Shown here: positions 11,201 through 23,213 of the stretch, in pieces
Position numbering within the stretch: the stretch's first letter is position 1
Layout: each line of letters starts with the position of its first letter
Program-made: the position numbers and the translations under genes
Assembly (NCBI GenBank): GCA_029204225.1
Contig: CM055096.1
Coordinates: 68,829,741 to 68,893,740, forward strand
DNA from: Diphasiastrum complanatum
Taxonomy: Eukaryota > Streptophyta > Lycopodiopsida > Lycopodiales > Lycopodiaceae
Reading direction: 5' to 3'
DNA: 64,000 nt
The notes under the pieces: generated by a model
Databases searched by the model: none
The model's input: only the letters and a program-made list of their open reading frames with translations
Told to the model about the DNA's origin: nothing

Positions 11201-14200
11201 TGAAATTCTGGTTGTTTGCATGTTCTTATGTAAGAGCTCTAGCCATTTTCAGATGTTTGGCTCACAACAGTATAGCCATTGTTATGTTTTTATAGCTTTT
11301 TGTTTTAGCTTAATTTCCTAACCTTACTGTGCAATACTGATAAGCATAATCCACTATGAGGCAGTAGATTTGTAGCATTGATTCTCTTCGATATTTTGAG
11401 AAATTGTAGGCCGTTTTAACTGTTGCTAATGTCTTGGCAGTTTTGGTAATTTATTTCAGTTTTCTACTTCGATCACACATAGGTAAGTAGTTTTGAGAAT
11501 CAAGTCAACTTTCCTATTTTTCACATTCAAGTTACATTGACCTGCACTGCATATGACTCAAGAAATGATAGCATGGTAATGTTGGAACCCAAATTCTTTT
11601 ATTCAGTTCACACATTTGATGATATAAGCATGGATTTGCAGGACCTTAACTTGCCAAAGCAAACTGGTCGCTTCAACTTTGAATCGGAGTTCCTGCATTT
11701 TAAAAAAGTCTTTTATCGTCCAAACCTTTCCAAAAAGATTCTGGGAAAACCTGTTATTTTTGACATGGACATGAGCCCAGGGGATTTTATTACATTGTTC
11801 TACCTTCTCAAGACGCCAGTAGAGCTCATTAATCTGACGGTGAGTAAAATTAATACTAACTTTTGGTGGACAGAATTCTCATTTTGATGATCAAGATGTA
11901 TGCTTAATCAGAACATAACGAAAATCAGTAGAGTTTTTGTGACATCCTGCTTTCTTTTAGCTCTCAGATGTTTCAGATATGTGTTCTGGTTTCCAAGTTT
12001 CAACAAGATACTAGCGATAAAGAGTCCAATCAACTAGCAGAACTTCATTTTCAATAGAATCTACTTCGTCAGTTAAGCTGGAAAACAATTTATGTGCGCA
12101 GTATTTGTGCTTGTCGCGTTCTGAAATTACTTCTCTACAAATGCTACTATAGTCAAAGTTGTTGAAGCACTATGCGATTGTCACAGGCCATCACTGTAAC
12201 GACAAATGGATGGGCAAATCCAGCAGCCATTGACGTCGTATATGATGTTTTACACATGATGGGACGCGATGACATCCCTGTGGGCCTTGGAAGCTATTTT
12301 GCTTTAAATCAGTCGTTTCCTCCCTTCCATAGCACAGGTGATTGTAAATATAGTCAAGCTATTCCTCTTGGATCTGGAGGCCGTCTGGACTCGGATACAC
12401 TCTTTGGGCTTGCTCGTGAGCTGCCTCGGAGTCCTCGAAGGTCAGTTAATGTTCTCTACGAAGTAAACGTCTGCATTTACGATAGTGCATTTGGAAACAC
12501 GTAATTGTAGTATTTTACTTCTCAAAATGTTTCAGAAAGATTGAAATGGATCGGAAAGGGGTTTAAGCACATGAGAGTGAGGTGGACTGATGCAATTATT
12601 GGATTGTACTTGTCATGGAAATTGGCAACACAAAGTCTCTGCTTGTGGTGATCTTAAAAGATCCTGCTGTATCTAGATTATATATTCATGGTTTTTTTTA
12701 AGGTCTAGTTGTCGTCTAGTATGTAATGATCGCGATTGCATGACCTACTGGTATTTAAGATTTTAGAGATTCAAGTGCGAATCCGCTGTAAGCGAACTTT
12801 TTTGGGCAGTTATACCGCACAAAACTCTGTGAAATTTGGAGCCCCCCGAACAACAGACCGTCCAGAACTGAGGCAGCCCCTTGCAAATGAAGTTTTGCTT
12901 AATGTCTTTAGCAGCCTAAACAATGAAGCAGGAGTGACTATTCTTTCAAGCGGTCCTTTAACGAACATTGCAACCCTGCTGCTGGCGAATTCAAGTCTGC
13001 ATAAGAAAACTAAGGTCAGAAAGGTTATTGCAGGGTTAAAATCCTTTTATTCCTTGCAAGATTTATATCTTATTGCTATCTCAACAGTTGCAATTTTCGT
13101 GCGGTTTTGGGCAAGCCGAGAATCCATTTTTCTTATATATTCTCGTAAGGAGACTGAAAAACTCGGAGGGCAAGCTAATATGTGCTGTCTTTTCTTTGTA
13201 CTAATTCTGCAGGAATTATACATAATAGGTGGATCGATAGCAGGACAAGGGAATCTTTTTACGATACCCAAAAATACAAAAGCCGAGTTCAATTTCTTTT
13301 TAGATCCAGAGGCTGCTCTAGTTGTATTGAAGTCGCAAATCAATATAACGTTGATTCCTCTTGACATCACTGGCCAAATTCCCCTCTCTGAAGCTTACCT
13401 TGACATTCTCGAAAAGTACGAAAAAACCCCTGAGCTAAAGTTTGTACATAAGCTTTTATCAACAACCTGGATGCTCCATTCTCAAGGAGGCCCTTATAAT
13501 TTCGCAGTAAGTAGATGTTGCCTGGCTAAAGAATCACATGTAAAGTGGTTGTTTGCTGTTAATTGATCAATCAAATGATAACAAATTTTCATGATGATAG
13601 TATTACATCTTATCTTCCATTACATTCTACGGACTGCATAATAGTAAACTTTATTCTTTTTGGCCAATAATTTTGATCTAAAATTGTGTAGCAACATTAG
13701 GTGGCTTTTCACAATGCACCACAATTTCTTTGCAGATTGAGGCGGATTAGTGACAAACATTCACAATACGCCACAGCGCTTAAAGCAGTTTAGTGGTTTA
13801 CTGTATTCACACTGTCAAAAATAAAGAAGTTGTTTACATTTTTGTGTTCTAGAAATTTCTCGTGCTTCCATGTCAATCAAATATCAGAATCTCACATTAA
13901 CTCATGGCTAGATGCAATTTGTCTGAAACTCGTATGCCTATGAACAAGCACACCAAAGATGAGAAACCGCCCTGTCATATTGCCTTGATCATTGATATGT
14001 TGGAAATTGACAATGACAATCATTTCACAGATTCCTTCAAACTAAAGAAGATTTCTTCAGGCTCTATTTGAAAATTCACATATTGCACTTTTTTTATGAG
14101 AAATTGTTATCTGGTATCCGTCTCCAATCAAATCAACTCTCATGAAGTAGTGCTCAATGTTAGTCTTCATTTTCTTTTCCTGCCTATTGCAACTTCTCCA

Positions 14201-14642
14201 GACTTTCAGAGAGGCCGTACTTGTCTGCACCGCAACCACTCTTTTGAAGTCGTGTTATAGCTCTGGATTGTAGTCTGGATTCTTATTCTTGCACGTCCTT
14301 TGGGTGGTTGAGATGATAGATTCTTAGTTATCATATTCTTTGTCTTTTTCCTCTTTTTTGCAGCAATATCTTTTGGGAGATCCACTCGCTGCCGCCGTCT
14401 TGGTCAATCCACAAAATATTAGGACCACATTTAATGAAAAGAAGATTACAGTGGAGTCTACTGGGGATATTTCTACCGCTGGCTGGACCAAAGTTGATAA
14501 AGCGGGTGTACCAATCCGTTATGTAAGCTCTGTGGATAAGAAAGCATATGAGCTACACCTTGCAGCTGTTCTCAACAGTCATACTCAAACTGCAGTCGTA
14601 CCAAGCTTTGCGTCACAGAAGAAGCAGTGGGGTAAGCTATAA
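5081..14642 (+). CDS. Tandem-domain nucleoside hydrolase, NSH3-like (12 exons)
   Basis: Predicted secreted inosine/uridine-family nucleoside N-ribohydrolase, splitting nucleosides into base and ribose outside the cell. Exons: 5081-5260, 7694-7873, 8147-8257, 8780-9115, 9203-9379, 10131-10412, 10502-10621, 11642-11839, 12187-12440, 12810-13014, 13213-13506, 14364-14642. All introns are GT-AG and the joined frame is open for 871 codons, close to the plant NSH3 length of about 890 from memory. Residues 1-25 look like a signal peptide. Domain 1 (about 30-420) has [16 protein letters not shown], an Asn-rich EFNIFTDP and WDSFASA. Domain 2 (about 500-870) has [24 protein letters not shown] and GDPLAAAV. 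In domain 2 one Asp of the DxDxxxDD-type metal site is Gly, and in both domains the HD of the classical motif is WD or GD; this matches my memory of plant NSH3. Intron 1 (2433 bases) contains the inner end of the inverted repeat. Exon edges were read by eye. Confidence 0.92.
6126..6229. other. Row of three hairpins in intron 1
   Basis: Three adjacent palindromes: 6126-6139 pairs with 6147-6160 (14 bp, perfect, 7-base loop), 6170-6177 with 6190-6197 (8 bp), and 6200-6207 with 6222-6229 (8 bp). The mirror copy lies near 43120-43225. It could be a fragment of a foldback element. No function is evident. Confidence 0.7.
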
Positions 14643-17600
14643 CTACTTCCCAGACTTCTTCGAATTTTGATGATTCTACAAACACGGTGCTGCAACCGTC
14701 TCATTTCAGTTTTCCTTCAGCAGTTTGAGCGAAGGAGCAAATGCTCTCTAGCACCTTGCAGAGCCGCCTTGTCAAAACAATTTCTTGAAAGTATTCATCA
14801 GTCCAAAAGCCGTGTTGCAAGCAAACAACCAAGAGAATTAGACTTACAATTAGTGGCCGTCATGTTCAAAATCTAAATTGGACATGCTCACACACTGGAA
14901 CGGTCCCAGAATAAGGTTACTTAGTCTGTACTGAAACAAAGTGTCGCTGTAAGATAATTCCTTCCTTAGCATTGAATCAATTGATTCTGTGTTGCTCCTG
15001 GGTACTTAGAAAATCCAAATAACAAAATTGCAATTCTTTGTGTCAGAAACTTGCATGAAGAAACTATTGAATTTGCTGTTGTGCCATCCACATTCGGAAG
15101 ACAAAGAAACTGAACCTTTTCTGGTCTGTCATGAACTCAATATGCTCTATTTGATTTGCGTGCTGGGTAATGGTTAGATAGCAATGTTTTTAGCCACCAG
15201 GACAGAATCTCAGTAATTTGCACACGGTACATCAAGAGGCCAATCAATTGGATAAAATCTGATGATTTTTTTGATGTGAGCCATAGTCATCCAGGCTGGA
15301 ATGATGCATTAGAGCAAGTAAATAAATTTGCTTGTTGAATCAAACTAGTCAGCATAAACTTGTGGTGCAAAGAAACTAATAAGGGTTTTACTGGGGGACT
15401 ATCAGTTCAATACATTGTTGCTGATTGCCCTATGTTAAATTGCTTTTGTGAAACTAGGAAAAGAGAAAAAAATGAAAAAATCTGGATTTCTTTAAATCCA
15501 CAGCTAGGAATAGTTGATACGCAGCAAGGATTTTGTGCTATTTCATCTAAGTCGTCCACATTCAAGACGACAACCATTTCCACAAAAGTTCTTTGATTAT
15601 AATTCTAGCAGCTGGTCTGATCCAAGAAAACATATTTCTCATTATTTTATGAACCATACATGTGGGGTGAATATTGATGAAACAAGAAAACTGTGCTGTG
15701 AAAGTGTGATATCAAGTTTGGCATCATTCATCCATGTGTGTGCATGTGTGTGTCTCGTTACAGGAAGTCTATAATTTCTAGATCATGCGAAACTTCACTT
15801 GTTAAGGAATTTAAGCAACTTCATTGCTCATGATATTATCAACCCGTGGGATCAGATAGAATGGAACCTTGGTGGGTGAGCTAGACTCGAGCACCATACA
15901 CCAACTCACCATATGTGGCAAGATGTGTGCCCAATAAGCAGATACCACATGAGAGAAGTGTGTGCTCAATAAGCAGTATCAACTTCTTATCACCATTTAG
16001 TATGGGAATTGTCGAAGTCGTAAGCCAATTACATTCACAAAACTTTGAGCTCTAGGAACTGGATATTCTCAAGTTAAAGATGACACTATTTTTACCTAAA
16101 TTCATCTTTTGGTGCATCAATTCAAGAGGTATTGGGGACATGGATGAAATATCTTAGCTTATACTGTGCCTCCCAAACCATTCTTGTAAGTAGATAAGCT
16201 TTACATTGCCTCTAATAATTTGACCAAATATGCAACTACTAGGTGGGATGTGCATCAATTTCACGCAAAGCTCATCACATAACCTCCTTGAATTCAATAT
16301 AGTGAAACTAGAGGTGTGTCTTTTGTTGGATTTTGAGAGGGGCAATTTCTCATGAAAGCAAGGGAAAATAGGTGCCCATATCATGAATATTTTCAAAGGC
16401 TCCTCATCACAAGTGTAAGTGTAAGATGTTGAAAACAATTTGCTAAGAGGAGGGGCTTGTTATCTCATTCCTTAATAATCCTTTCACTTCGAAAGTTTTA
16501 TGCAAAGGTTTTGAAAATATCTTTGGAAAGATGATAAAGAGGAGTTACCATACACATTTCTCCTTCCTTGTACCATTTTGTATGAAAAGAAAAAACCTTT
16601 TCCCACACTTCACACCTCTTCAAAGCCTTAGCCAAGCTTGGAATTCCTTCCAAGAAAAAAACAAGTCACCCATCAAGCTTCAAGGGAGGATCCACATCCA
16701 ACTCCCATCTCCATCATTCCATGATATAATTGTACCTATGACCTATAATATTATAGTTGAGAGTGAGCCATAGAGTTCCCAATAGGGTCTAGAAGCTCAC
16801 ATGGTCAAGTGACGTAGGGATAACTATGAAGTTGGGGAATAGATAGGCTTGACCCAAAGTCATTTGGATGAGGTGGCAAGTTGGGGGTTGTGACTAGGTG
16901 AGTGGGCAAGGTGGAACCCAATAGGGGCTGCCGCATAAACATGGGGCCATTCCCTTGCTAGTTGGCACCATTTGGGCCCACCAGCAGTTAAAGTCAAAGG
17001 AAGTGAGAAAAGAGGAGAGGAAAAGGGGTAAGGGCACCACTATCATTAATCTTTGACTCACATTTTTATATGGGCTTCGAGATTTTGAGATGCTTCAAGC
17101 TCCCTAGGCCTTTCACTAAAGATGAGAAAAGGAGTTGGCCACATTAAAAAATCTTTGAAAGAAAAATTGGACTAGTTGTAGATTGGTTTTGAGGAGTTTA
17201 TCAATGTAGGACTCATATCAAGAAACCCAAAGATTGGGCCCTGGCACTATTCTTTTTTTCTAAAATAAAAGCAAGGGACTAGATTCATAATGAGTTTGAG
17301 ATTGAACCCAACATCATCCAAGAAAATGGGAGCCTATTGAATAGGATTTTTATATGGAAGATGGAGAAGATGTTGAAAGGCTATGCTAATATATACATTT
17401 AACAAAAAGAAAAGCATTCAAATGGTATGTAATTGTTGGAGAAAGTGTTGGTGAAAATGCTTGTGATCAAAGGATCATAGTTTGACACACAAATAAATGT
17501 GCATTTCAAAAAAGTTTTAAACTTATAGGAGATGAGATGAAATGCTACAAAGAATGTATAGTAGAATCTAATGATTTTTATTTGCAATATCAGATCCAAG

Positions 17601-17737
17601 TAAACTTTGAAGTTATGGAAGCCTTAAAATTTGAGGCAAAAATAAAGCTTGTCTACTCTACTAGGGAAGCTATACCTATCATGATCCCGATTGGAATACA
17701 GTTCATGCTAGTCCGTTTCATCACATTGCTGATCATC
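14643..17737. other. AT-rich intergenic region, no gene seen
   Basis: About 3.1 kb after the nucleoside hydrolase stop. Only short frames without recognisable similarity occur on either strand. No repeat longer than a few tens of bases and no RNA gene was recognised. Polyadenylation signals of the upstream gene presumably lie in its first few hundred bases, but none stands out. Confidence 0.6.
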
Positions 17738-17929
17738 CTATTGACAATCGCCACCATCATCACATTGTTGATCATCCTGTTGACAATCGCCACCATCATC
17801 ACATTCCTCCTCATCTTGTTGACAAACATCACCACCATTATCATACCAGTCACTTTGGTTATCGTACTCATAATCATTTCCATCCCATTGATCTTCATAA
17901 TCCGACATATATTCATTATCAGTGTCCAT
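17738..17929 (-). CDS. Small acidic Cys-containing repeat protein, unclassified
   Basis: A 63-codon frame from ATG 17929. The first part is rich in Asp, Glu, Tyr and Asn (EYMSDYEDQWDGNDYEYD). The second part is an imperfect tandem repeat of about 13 residues, CDDGGDCQQDDQQ. The DNA repeat unit continues for one more copy past the stop (CTA at 17738-17740), so a point mutation may have shortened the frame. The reading frame is also open upstream of the ATG to about 18088. I do not recognise the family. The repeat could equally be a low-complexity minisatellite that happens to be open. Confidence 0.35.
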   Translation of the reverse strand: MDTDNEYMSDYEDQWDGNDYEYDNQSDWYDNGGDVCQQDEEECDDGGDCQQDDQQCDDGGDCQ

Positions 17930-18089
17930 GGTGTAGTGACAGGCAGTCTCGGGGGTTATGGGTCCACAAAACGGAATGAAGTGGGAAGAATTTAGAACAA
18001 CTGTAAATTTCACAAATTTGTTCTTCTCCACTGTCCCAAAATTTTGAGTCCTCGAAGAATGTAACCCGCAAGATTTAGGGAACAACAAT

Positions 18090-18850
18090 AGCTTTTGGAA
18101 AAATGTTAACTTTGTTTCACTTATTGGTTTTATCTTTTAAACCACTGCTATCATGTCAATTCTGCTTTTTACTACATCTAAATCCGAGGTCAAATGGAGA
18201 AGATACAAAATATCCAAAGAATTTGTATATCAAACATAATTGTACTTAAGGAAGGGGGTTTTGAGTAATGATTACGAAAGTAATGATGGCTAAACACAGT
18301 CTCAATAATTGAATAATTTCGCTTTTGACTACTTTGTAATCCGATTTCATATGGAGAATATATAGATATAAACAAAATGACAAGTGAAAACGTAATAAAA
18401 GAACTTAGAAGTAGGCCCTTTATTAAAATTTTGGATTCCTCGGAGCATTGGACCCTAAGAAAAAGAAAACCGTAAAACATTATAAAAAAAAATGCAGATA
18501 ATTTTGAAATGGTTACTAGGATGGTGTGAAAAAAATATGGACCCCGAAAGAAATAAAAAAAACCGAAAAAATTATATATGTTTTTCTAAATAATTTTTTC
18601 TTTTCCTGGGGCACTTGAATGGGGCATAGGAATAGAATCTTTGTGGAAAATTCTGAGGAAGCGCAAGCACTGGAGCAGTGAATGTTTATTGGAAAATTCG
18701 GAGGATTGAGGCCACTGTAGGACGCTGGCGACGGAATACATGGAAGAGAGAGAATATGTATGGGCGCCGGGGAGGGGTCGTTTGGAGTGGACCGAGAGGG
18801 GCGCGAGGATAAAGAAGATGGCGCCGGACTGAACTCGGCCGATTGGTGAA
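18090..18850. other. Intergenic, no gene seen
   Basis: AT-rich sequence, becoming GC-rich after about 18720. Open frames here have no recognisable similarity and an atypical Ser/Pro-rich composition that fits shadow frames. Confidence 0.5.
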
Positions 18851-18856
18851 GGGGCA

Positions 18857-19085
18857 AAATATTTTGGTGAAGGATCATTCGGCTTGGCCCACGTTCAATG
18901 AAGTTAACTCGGCTCGGTCACAAAGTGTCAATCGGCTCGGTCGAGAGATGACGGGCCGAGGAAGGGCTCGGCTCGATCGAGATGAGAGCCTGGCGTGAGG
19001 ATGATACTCGCCTCGGTCAGAATATTTTGGTGAAGGATCATTCGGCTCAGTCCACGTTCAATGAAGTTAACTCGGCTGGGTCGAC
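18857..19085. repeat. GC-rich CTCGGTC repeats, left edge of block
   Basis: A unit starting ATATTTTGGTGAAGGATCAT and ending ACTCGGCT occurs at about 18857-18915 and again at 19020-19080, 164 bases apart. Between them the string CTCGGTC or CTCGATC recurs several times. The part at 18958-19020 is repeated at 30128-30190 in the same direction. Confidence 0.75.
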
Positions 19086-19129
19086 AGATAACGTAGCAGG
19101 TAATGGCCATTGGGAGGGCCATTATCACA

Positions 19130-19237
19130 AATAATTTGGGACCTGGATAGCGAGTGGCGGAGGCCACGAGCTGCCCGGGGACCAGACTATTTTGTGGTAA
19201 TGGTCCAACCAAAGAGCCATTACCGTGCGTAATTGTC
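19130..19237. repeat. Dispersed GC-rich motif, copy 2
   Basis: Matches 1455-1575 (see there). Here it lies just inside the left edge of the putative large element and is preceded by a palindrome containing TAATGGCCATT. Confidence 0.6.
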
Positions 19238-19239
19238 GT

Positions 19240-19745
19240 TGATAGATTTTTATGTTAATTTATTAGAGAAACTTAGAGCTCGACGAGGGCCTTTGAAAAA
19301 CATGCTCTTTTATTTTTTTTTCTTATTTTCGTTGCCATGTGGACCAATTGAAACCTTAGCTTTGGGGTTCTACGTAACGTAGAATTTTTCAAATATAAAT
19401 AAAATAAAAACTTTTTAAATATATTGCCGTTTCGTCGGGCAGCATGTGGAAATGCTATTGGTTGATGAGGCCTGCAGGCCCTTCCAGCTCATCACTGCCC
19501 AAAGAGACCCAAAAATATTGAAAATAAATATGACAGATGGTTGAGATGAGAAAATCGATGTGCCATTAATGTATATGCATTGTCAAACCATGGTTAACAG
19601 GGATAACCAGAGTTAATTTGTGGTGCCAAATAGATCAGTGTTTCAAATTTTCATCAACACTTTTTCTCAGATTCATGGCTTTTTGTCTACGCAAATTTTC
19701 AGATTCAAAGTTCATTGTTTCAGATTTTTGCATGCAAATTATGAA
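19240..19745. other. No gene seen
   Basis: AT-rich stretch inside the left edge of the putative large element. It contains a partial palindrome near 19438-19500 (GGGCAG..CTGCCC) but no gene I can support. Confidence 0.5.
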
Positions 19746-20960
19746 TGGCACCATCAAGGAAGCTGTGCTCCTCAATCGACTCTGTGCTTCTATTCAACGA
19801 GACAGATGATAATGGATTATGGGTGCCAAGAAAATATTCAAAAAACTCTTGGGTTTTGATGCATCCATCATCAAGAGGAGCATTTTGAAAAAGGAAAAGG
19901 TCAAAACTATCAATTCGATCTTATTGGAAGGCCAAAATTTTGGATTTTAGAACATCATCAAGAGGAAAATCTATTTCCGAAATTCTAGTCCAACATGTAT
20001 ATATGCATTCAGAGATAAATGTGTAAGGATTCAACCGTCAGGATCACAAAAAAAGCAACTGTGAGTATTGATATTTTTGATACTTTGATTTTTGTCATTC
20101 ATAAATATCTAATAGTAAACTTGCCAATCTGATCATTTTTCTCTTGCAGATTTATATCCATCCAACATAAATGAATGGGAGCCGAGTATAGCAGGTGTGT
20201 TAGATGTTATTCACACTGATATTGGACAGCTACAATATCGAGGTAGAACTGCAAAAGATCTAGCTGATGGTGGAATTTTTTTTATGAATCAATGTACATT
20301 CCTGATACAAAAGGAAATTTTGGACAAATAGTACCAATTCCATTACCTAGCTTTGAAAGTAATGAATGGATTGCACCAGATGCTACAGTTTCAGAATCAT
20401 TTCGTTGCAAGATATATAATGATATAAAAAATTCACTAAAAATGAGCACGGGATAAAAAATAGTCAGATTGAACTGGTTTATTTCCTTGAATATATTTGT
20501 GGATTTCTTTTCAAGTGTCAATGTACACAAAACTCCAACGATGTTTGTATGCAAAAAATTATTAGGTAGTTTATTATCTGAACTTATGGATGAAGGCTGG
20601 GACAGAAGATCCAATGGAGAAATAGAATGCAGAATTAAAATGTCTTCCATGTGCTTCCGTTATCAAATTGAAAAACAAATGTTGAGCTTATGCTTCCATT
20701 ATCAAAGATGGAAAAAAAATAAAGGTAAATGGGTGCCACTCGATCAAGACTTGGAAGCCAGTGGACATTCAAAACGAAAAAATATTGAAATTCTATACAA
20801 TGATGTCGTTTTGACATGTGTTGAGGTGGAAGAAGATTGGAGTCTAAACTACATCTGGCGGGAACTATTGCTCCTACAAGATGATGTACTTTCAGACTTC
20901 AGATTCATTTTCAATGGTAAACTCGTAAGTAACTGTAAACACTCGATCTTTTATGAATAG
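19746..20960 (+). pseudogene. Degenerate multi-exon gene, unknown product
   Basis: Plus-strand coding-like segments: 19746-20020 from an ATG with one in-frame TGA; about 20150-20456 after a likely acceptor, with a frameshift at a run of eight T (20277-20284); and 20469-20960. Protein-like stretches include INEWEPSIAGVLDVIHTD, IPLPSFESNEWIAPDA and, near the end, VEVEEDWSLNYIWREL followed by DFRFIFNG. The last stretch has the look of a small ubiquitin-like or other beta-grasp fold, but this is only an impression. No family was recognised. Lies at the left of the putative large element. Confidence 0.4.
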
Positions 20961-21252
20961 TTTCAATCAAAACTTTCTAATACAAACTCTGTACTAATTC
21001 TAACTAACTTTGTATTAATTTTATGCACGTACATAAAAGACATGAGCTCGAGATCAAATGCAGAGATATTGGCGAAACAATCCAACTTATGGAAGAACAT
21101 TGAGATTCACTATCAACAAATACATGCCAATGTCTTTTTATCATTACAGAAAAATTGCATTCCATTATTAGACTATGGACACAAGCTGATTTGAAGAATC
21201 TATTGTGATATCAATAAAGAAAACCTATGTCTCTCTATTTACAAATAGATCT

Positions 21253-23213
21253 CTATTCAATCAATTTTTCTATATTTTCTATATCAGTATTAGGAACTGA
21301 TAAAGCAACAACTCCTTCTATAATCTCGCCCTCCTCTGTTTCGGGAAAGGTCTCAATGCCTTTTAAGACAAGAGGAATATCTGTTACAAACTTGCTTTCC
21401 TCTGTATTACGAAGTACTTTTATTCCTTTTTGATCATATAAAATAAGATCTGCATCCTGAACAACCTGAAAGGCTGTTAAGGCAGGAGCAGTTTCCTTTT
21501 GAGGGCCCTCGATTGCAAGTGCAACGCTTACACCGTACTAGGCAAAGGTTCTGATCAACTCTTGCCGAAATCTATATACATCATCAAGAGTATACGGCTC
21601 AAGAGTGAACTGTCATCACAAAACACGAGAATCAGCAAATTACAAACAATGATAGTAATAAAATATGAATCAGAATGAAATGAACTACAAATGAATAGAA
21701 TATTACCTTTTCAATATCTACATCCATTTGTAAATTATACCATTCAAAAAATAGCTTCGTATTGTACAGGACGAACAACAAAAATTAGTATATTATGATA
21801 GAAATTTTATTTATGCTATGACGATACATTTGAATTAAAAAAGAAATACATGCATATCAGAGATAAATTGAATATACCTTAAGAGATTTAATGGTTATAT
21901 CTCCAACTGAAGTTGCCGTTGTCGGTATTTCCCGGACGACATCATGAAGTAGAGAATCAAACCAATGCCGACTGCAACAACCAAGATACAAATATCATTA
22001 AATTCGGATCTACGAAAAAATTCCGTTCTTATTAAAGCAATGAGGCATGCAACAATCCAGATTAAAGCAACAAAAAGAAAAGAGCAATCCTTACTTATTT
22101 TCATATGGAATCAAATAAAATTTCGCCATAGGATTGCACTCGATAAAATAGATAGCCTTCTCAAAATTGGCTTCTTTCGCCTTTACCACTCCTATGAAAA
22201 ATGGACTAACTACAAAAACTGTACCATGGGAATCGAAACTAATACTATTCTGCGAAAAAGAGACTCCAGCCTCTACTATTGCATCTGAAATTTCTGAGGT
22301 CTTATCTTTTAGCTCGACACAAAATTTGGGACCTAATCTAAAGCTTCTATGTGTATTTGAAAGAAAACAATCAAAAAAGTTGCCGAGAAGATCAATTTTG
22401 TTAGCTAGGTAGGCCTCGTATTGATTATAATGGTCAGAATAAAAAAAATCTAGGCTGGATCATATGGAATTCTCACAAAAACATTATGTACAGGAGCAGA
22501 AATAGAAGTGGAAAGAATACTTACAGATTTCTCTCTTATTCTGTCTAGCTCCTCTTGGGTAATCAACACTTTTGGTGATGAAACCTGCAGAGGAGCTGGA
22601 CGAATAACAGGAGGAGTACTGGGTGAAAATTCTCGATCTGACTAAGATTCTCCAGCATCTGACTCAGAGCTCAGGAAGACACGGGGTCTCTTGGCCGGGA
22701 TACGTCTAGGAGGGAAGCAGTTGGCCTTTGAGATCCAGCCTTCTTGGGGATAGCCTGCTTTCTCTTCCTCCTAGAGGTAGTAGGCATGTTGGTTCTATCC
22801 AGAGGCAGGTCTCTGGAGGTGCTGGCATTATCAACATGTAGACCAGAATATTTGTCCCGAAGCCTTTTGAGAATGATGAAATCCTTTGGCATGATGGTGA
22901 CACGCTTACCATGCACTGCCAAAAGACAAGTATTCTCAAAAAACTGGGACATAAAATCCTCTACAGCACCCTGCAAGGCCTGCATGGCTGTCACGGCAAA
23001 ACAAACATCCAGCCCAAGTGACAGAGTGACAATCCGTACAGATCGGCCGAAAGGAGTTCTAGGGATCAACAATTCAGTTGATCTCTGGAGTTTTTTTATC
23101 TCCCTCAGCCAGATCTGCTTCCTGCCACGCCTATGACCAGTACTAGGGAGAACATAAGAATGGGATGGCTGTACAGTGGTGATGGCACGGGCAGTGGATT
23201 TGAACCTGACCAT
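21253..23213 (-). pseudogene. Histone H3-like fusion protein gene
   Basis: Probable exons on the minus strand: 23213-22525, 22454-22095, 21971-21878, 21754-21707, 21609-21253. Residues 1-10 (MVRFKSTARA) resemble the H3 tail (MARTKQTARK). Residues about 32-125 cover the histone fold, with LREIKKLQRSTELLI, MQALQGAVEDF, the L1/L2 region FFENTCLLAVHGKRVTIMPKD and LKRLRDKYSG. Conserved H3 lysines 9, 14 and 27 are not recognisable. A Ser/Pro- and basic-rich linker follows. There a frameshift near 22690-22720 moves to the frame ending KRPRVFLSSESD, followed by one TAG. The later exons encode roughly 260 residues of unknown fold, with one more TAG and a probable T-run slip near 22440. ATG 23213 was chosen because it restores the H3-like tail. 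It faces the gene at 24646 across a CACGTG-rich promoter region; TATATATA at about 23533 could be its TATA box. Confidence 0.75.

Noticed and set aside
17537-17995. Hydrophobic Ile/Leu/Thr-rich frame on the plus strand
   Set aside because: It is the complement of the acidic repeat frame; the composition is a by-product of the repeat.
18516-18878. Ser/Pro-rich minus-strand frame
   Set aside because: No similarity, no intron or promoter signals, GC-rich shadow frame.
21895-22104. Minus-strand frame that looks like a two-helix membrane protein
   Set aside because: Most of it is better explained as an intron (GT donor at 22094, AG acceptor at 21972) of the histone-like fusion gene.
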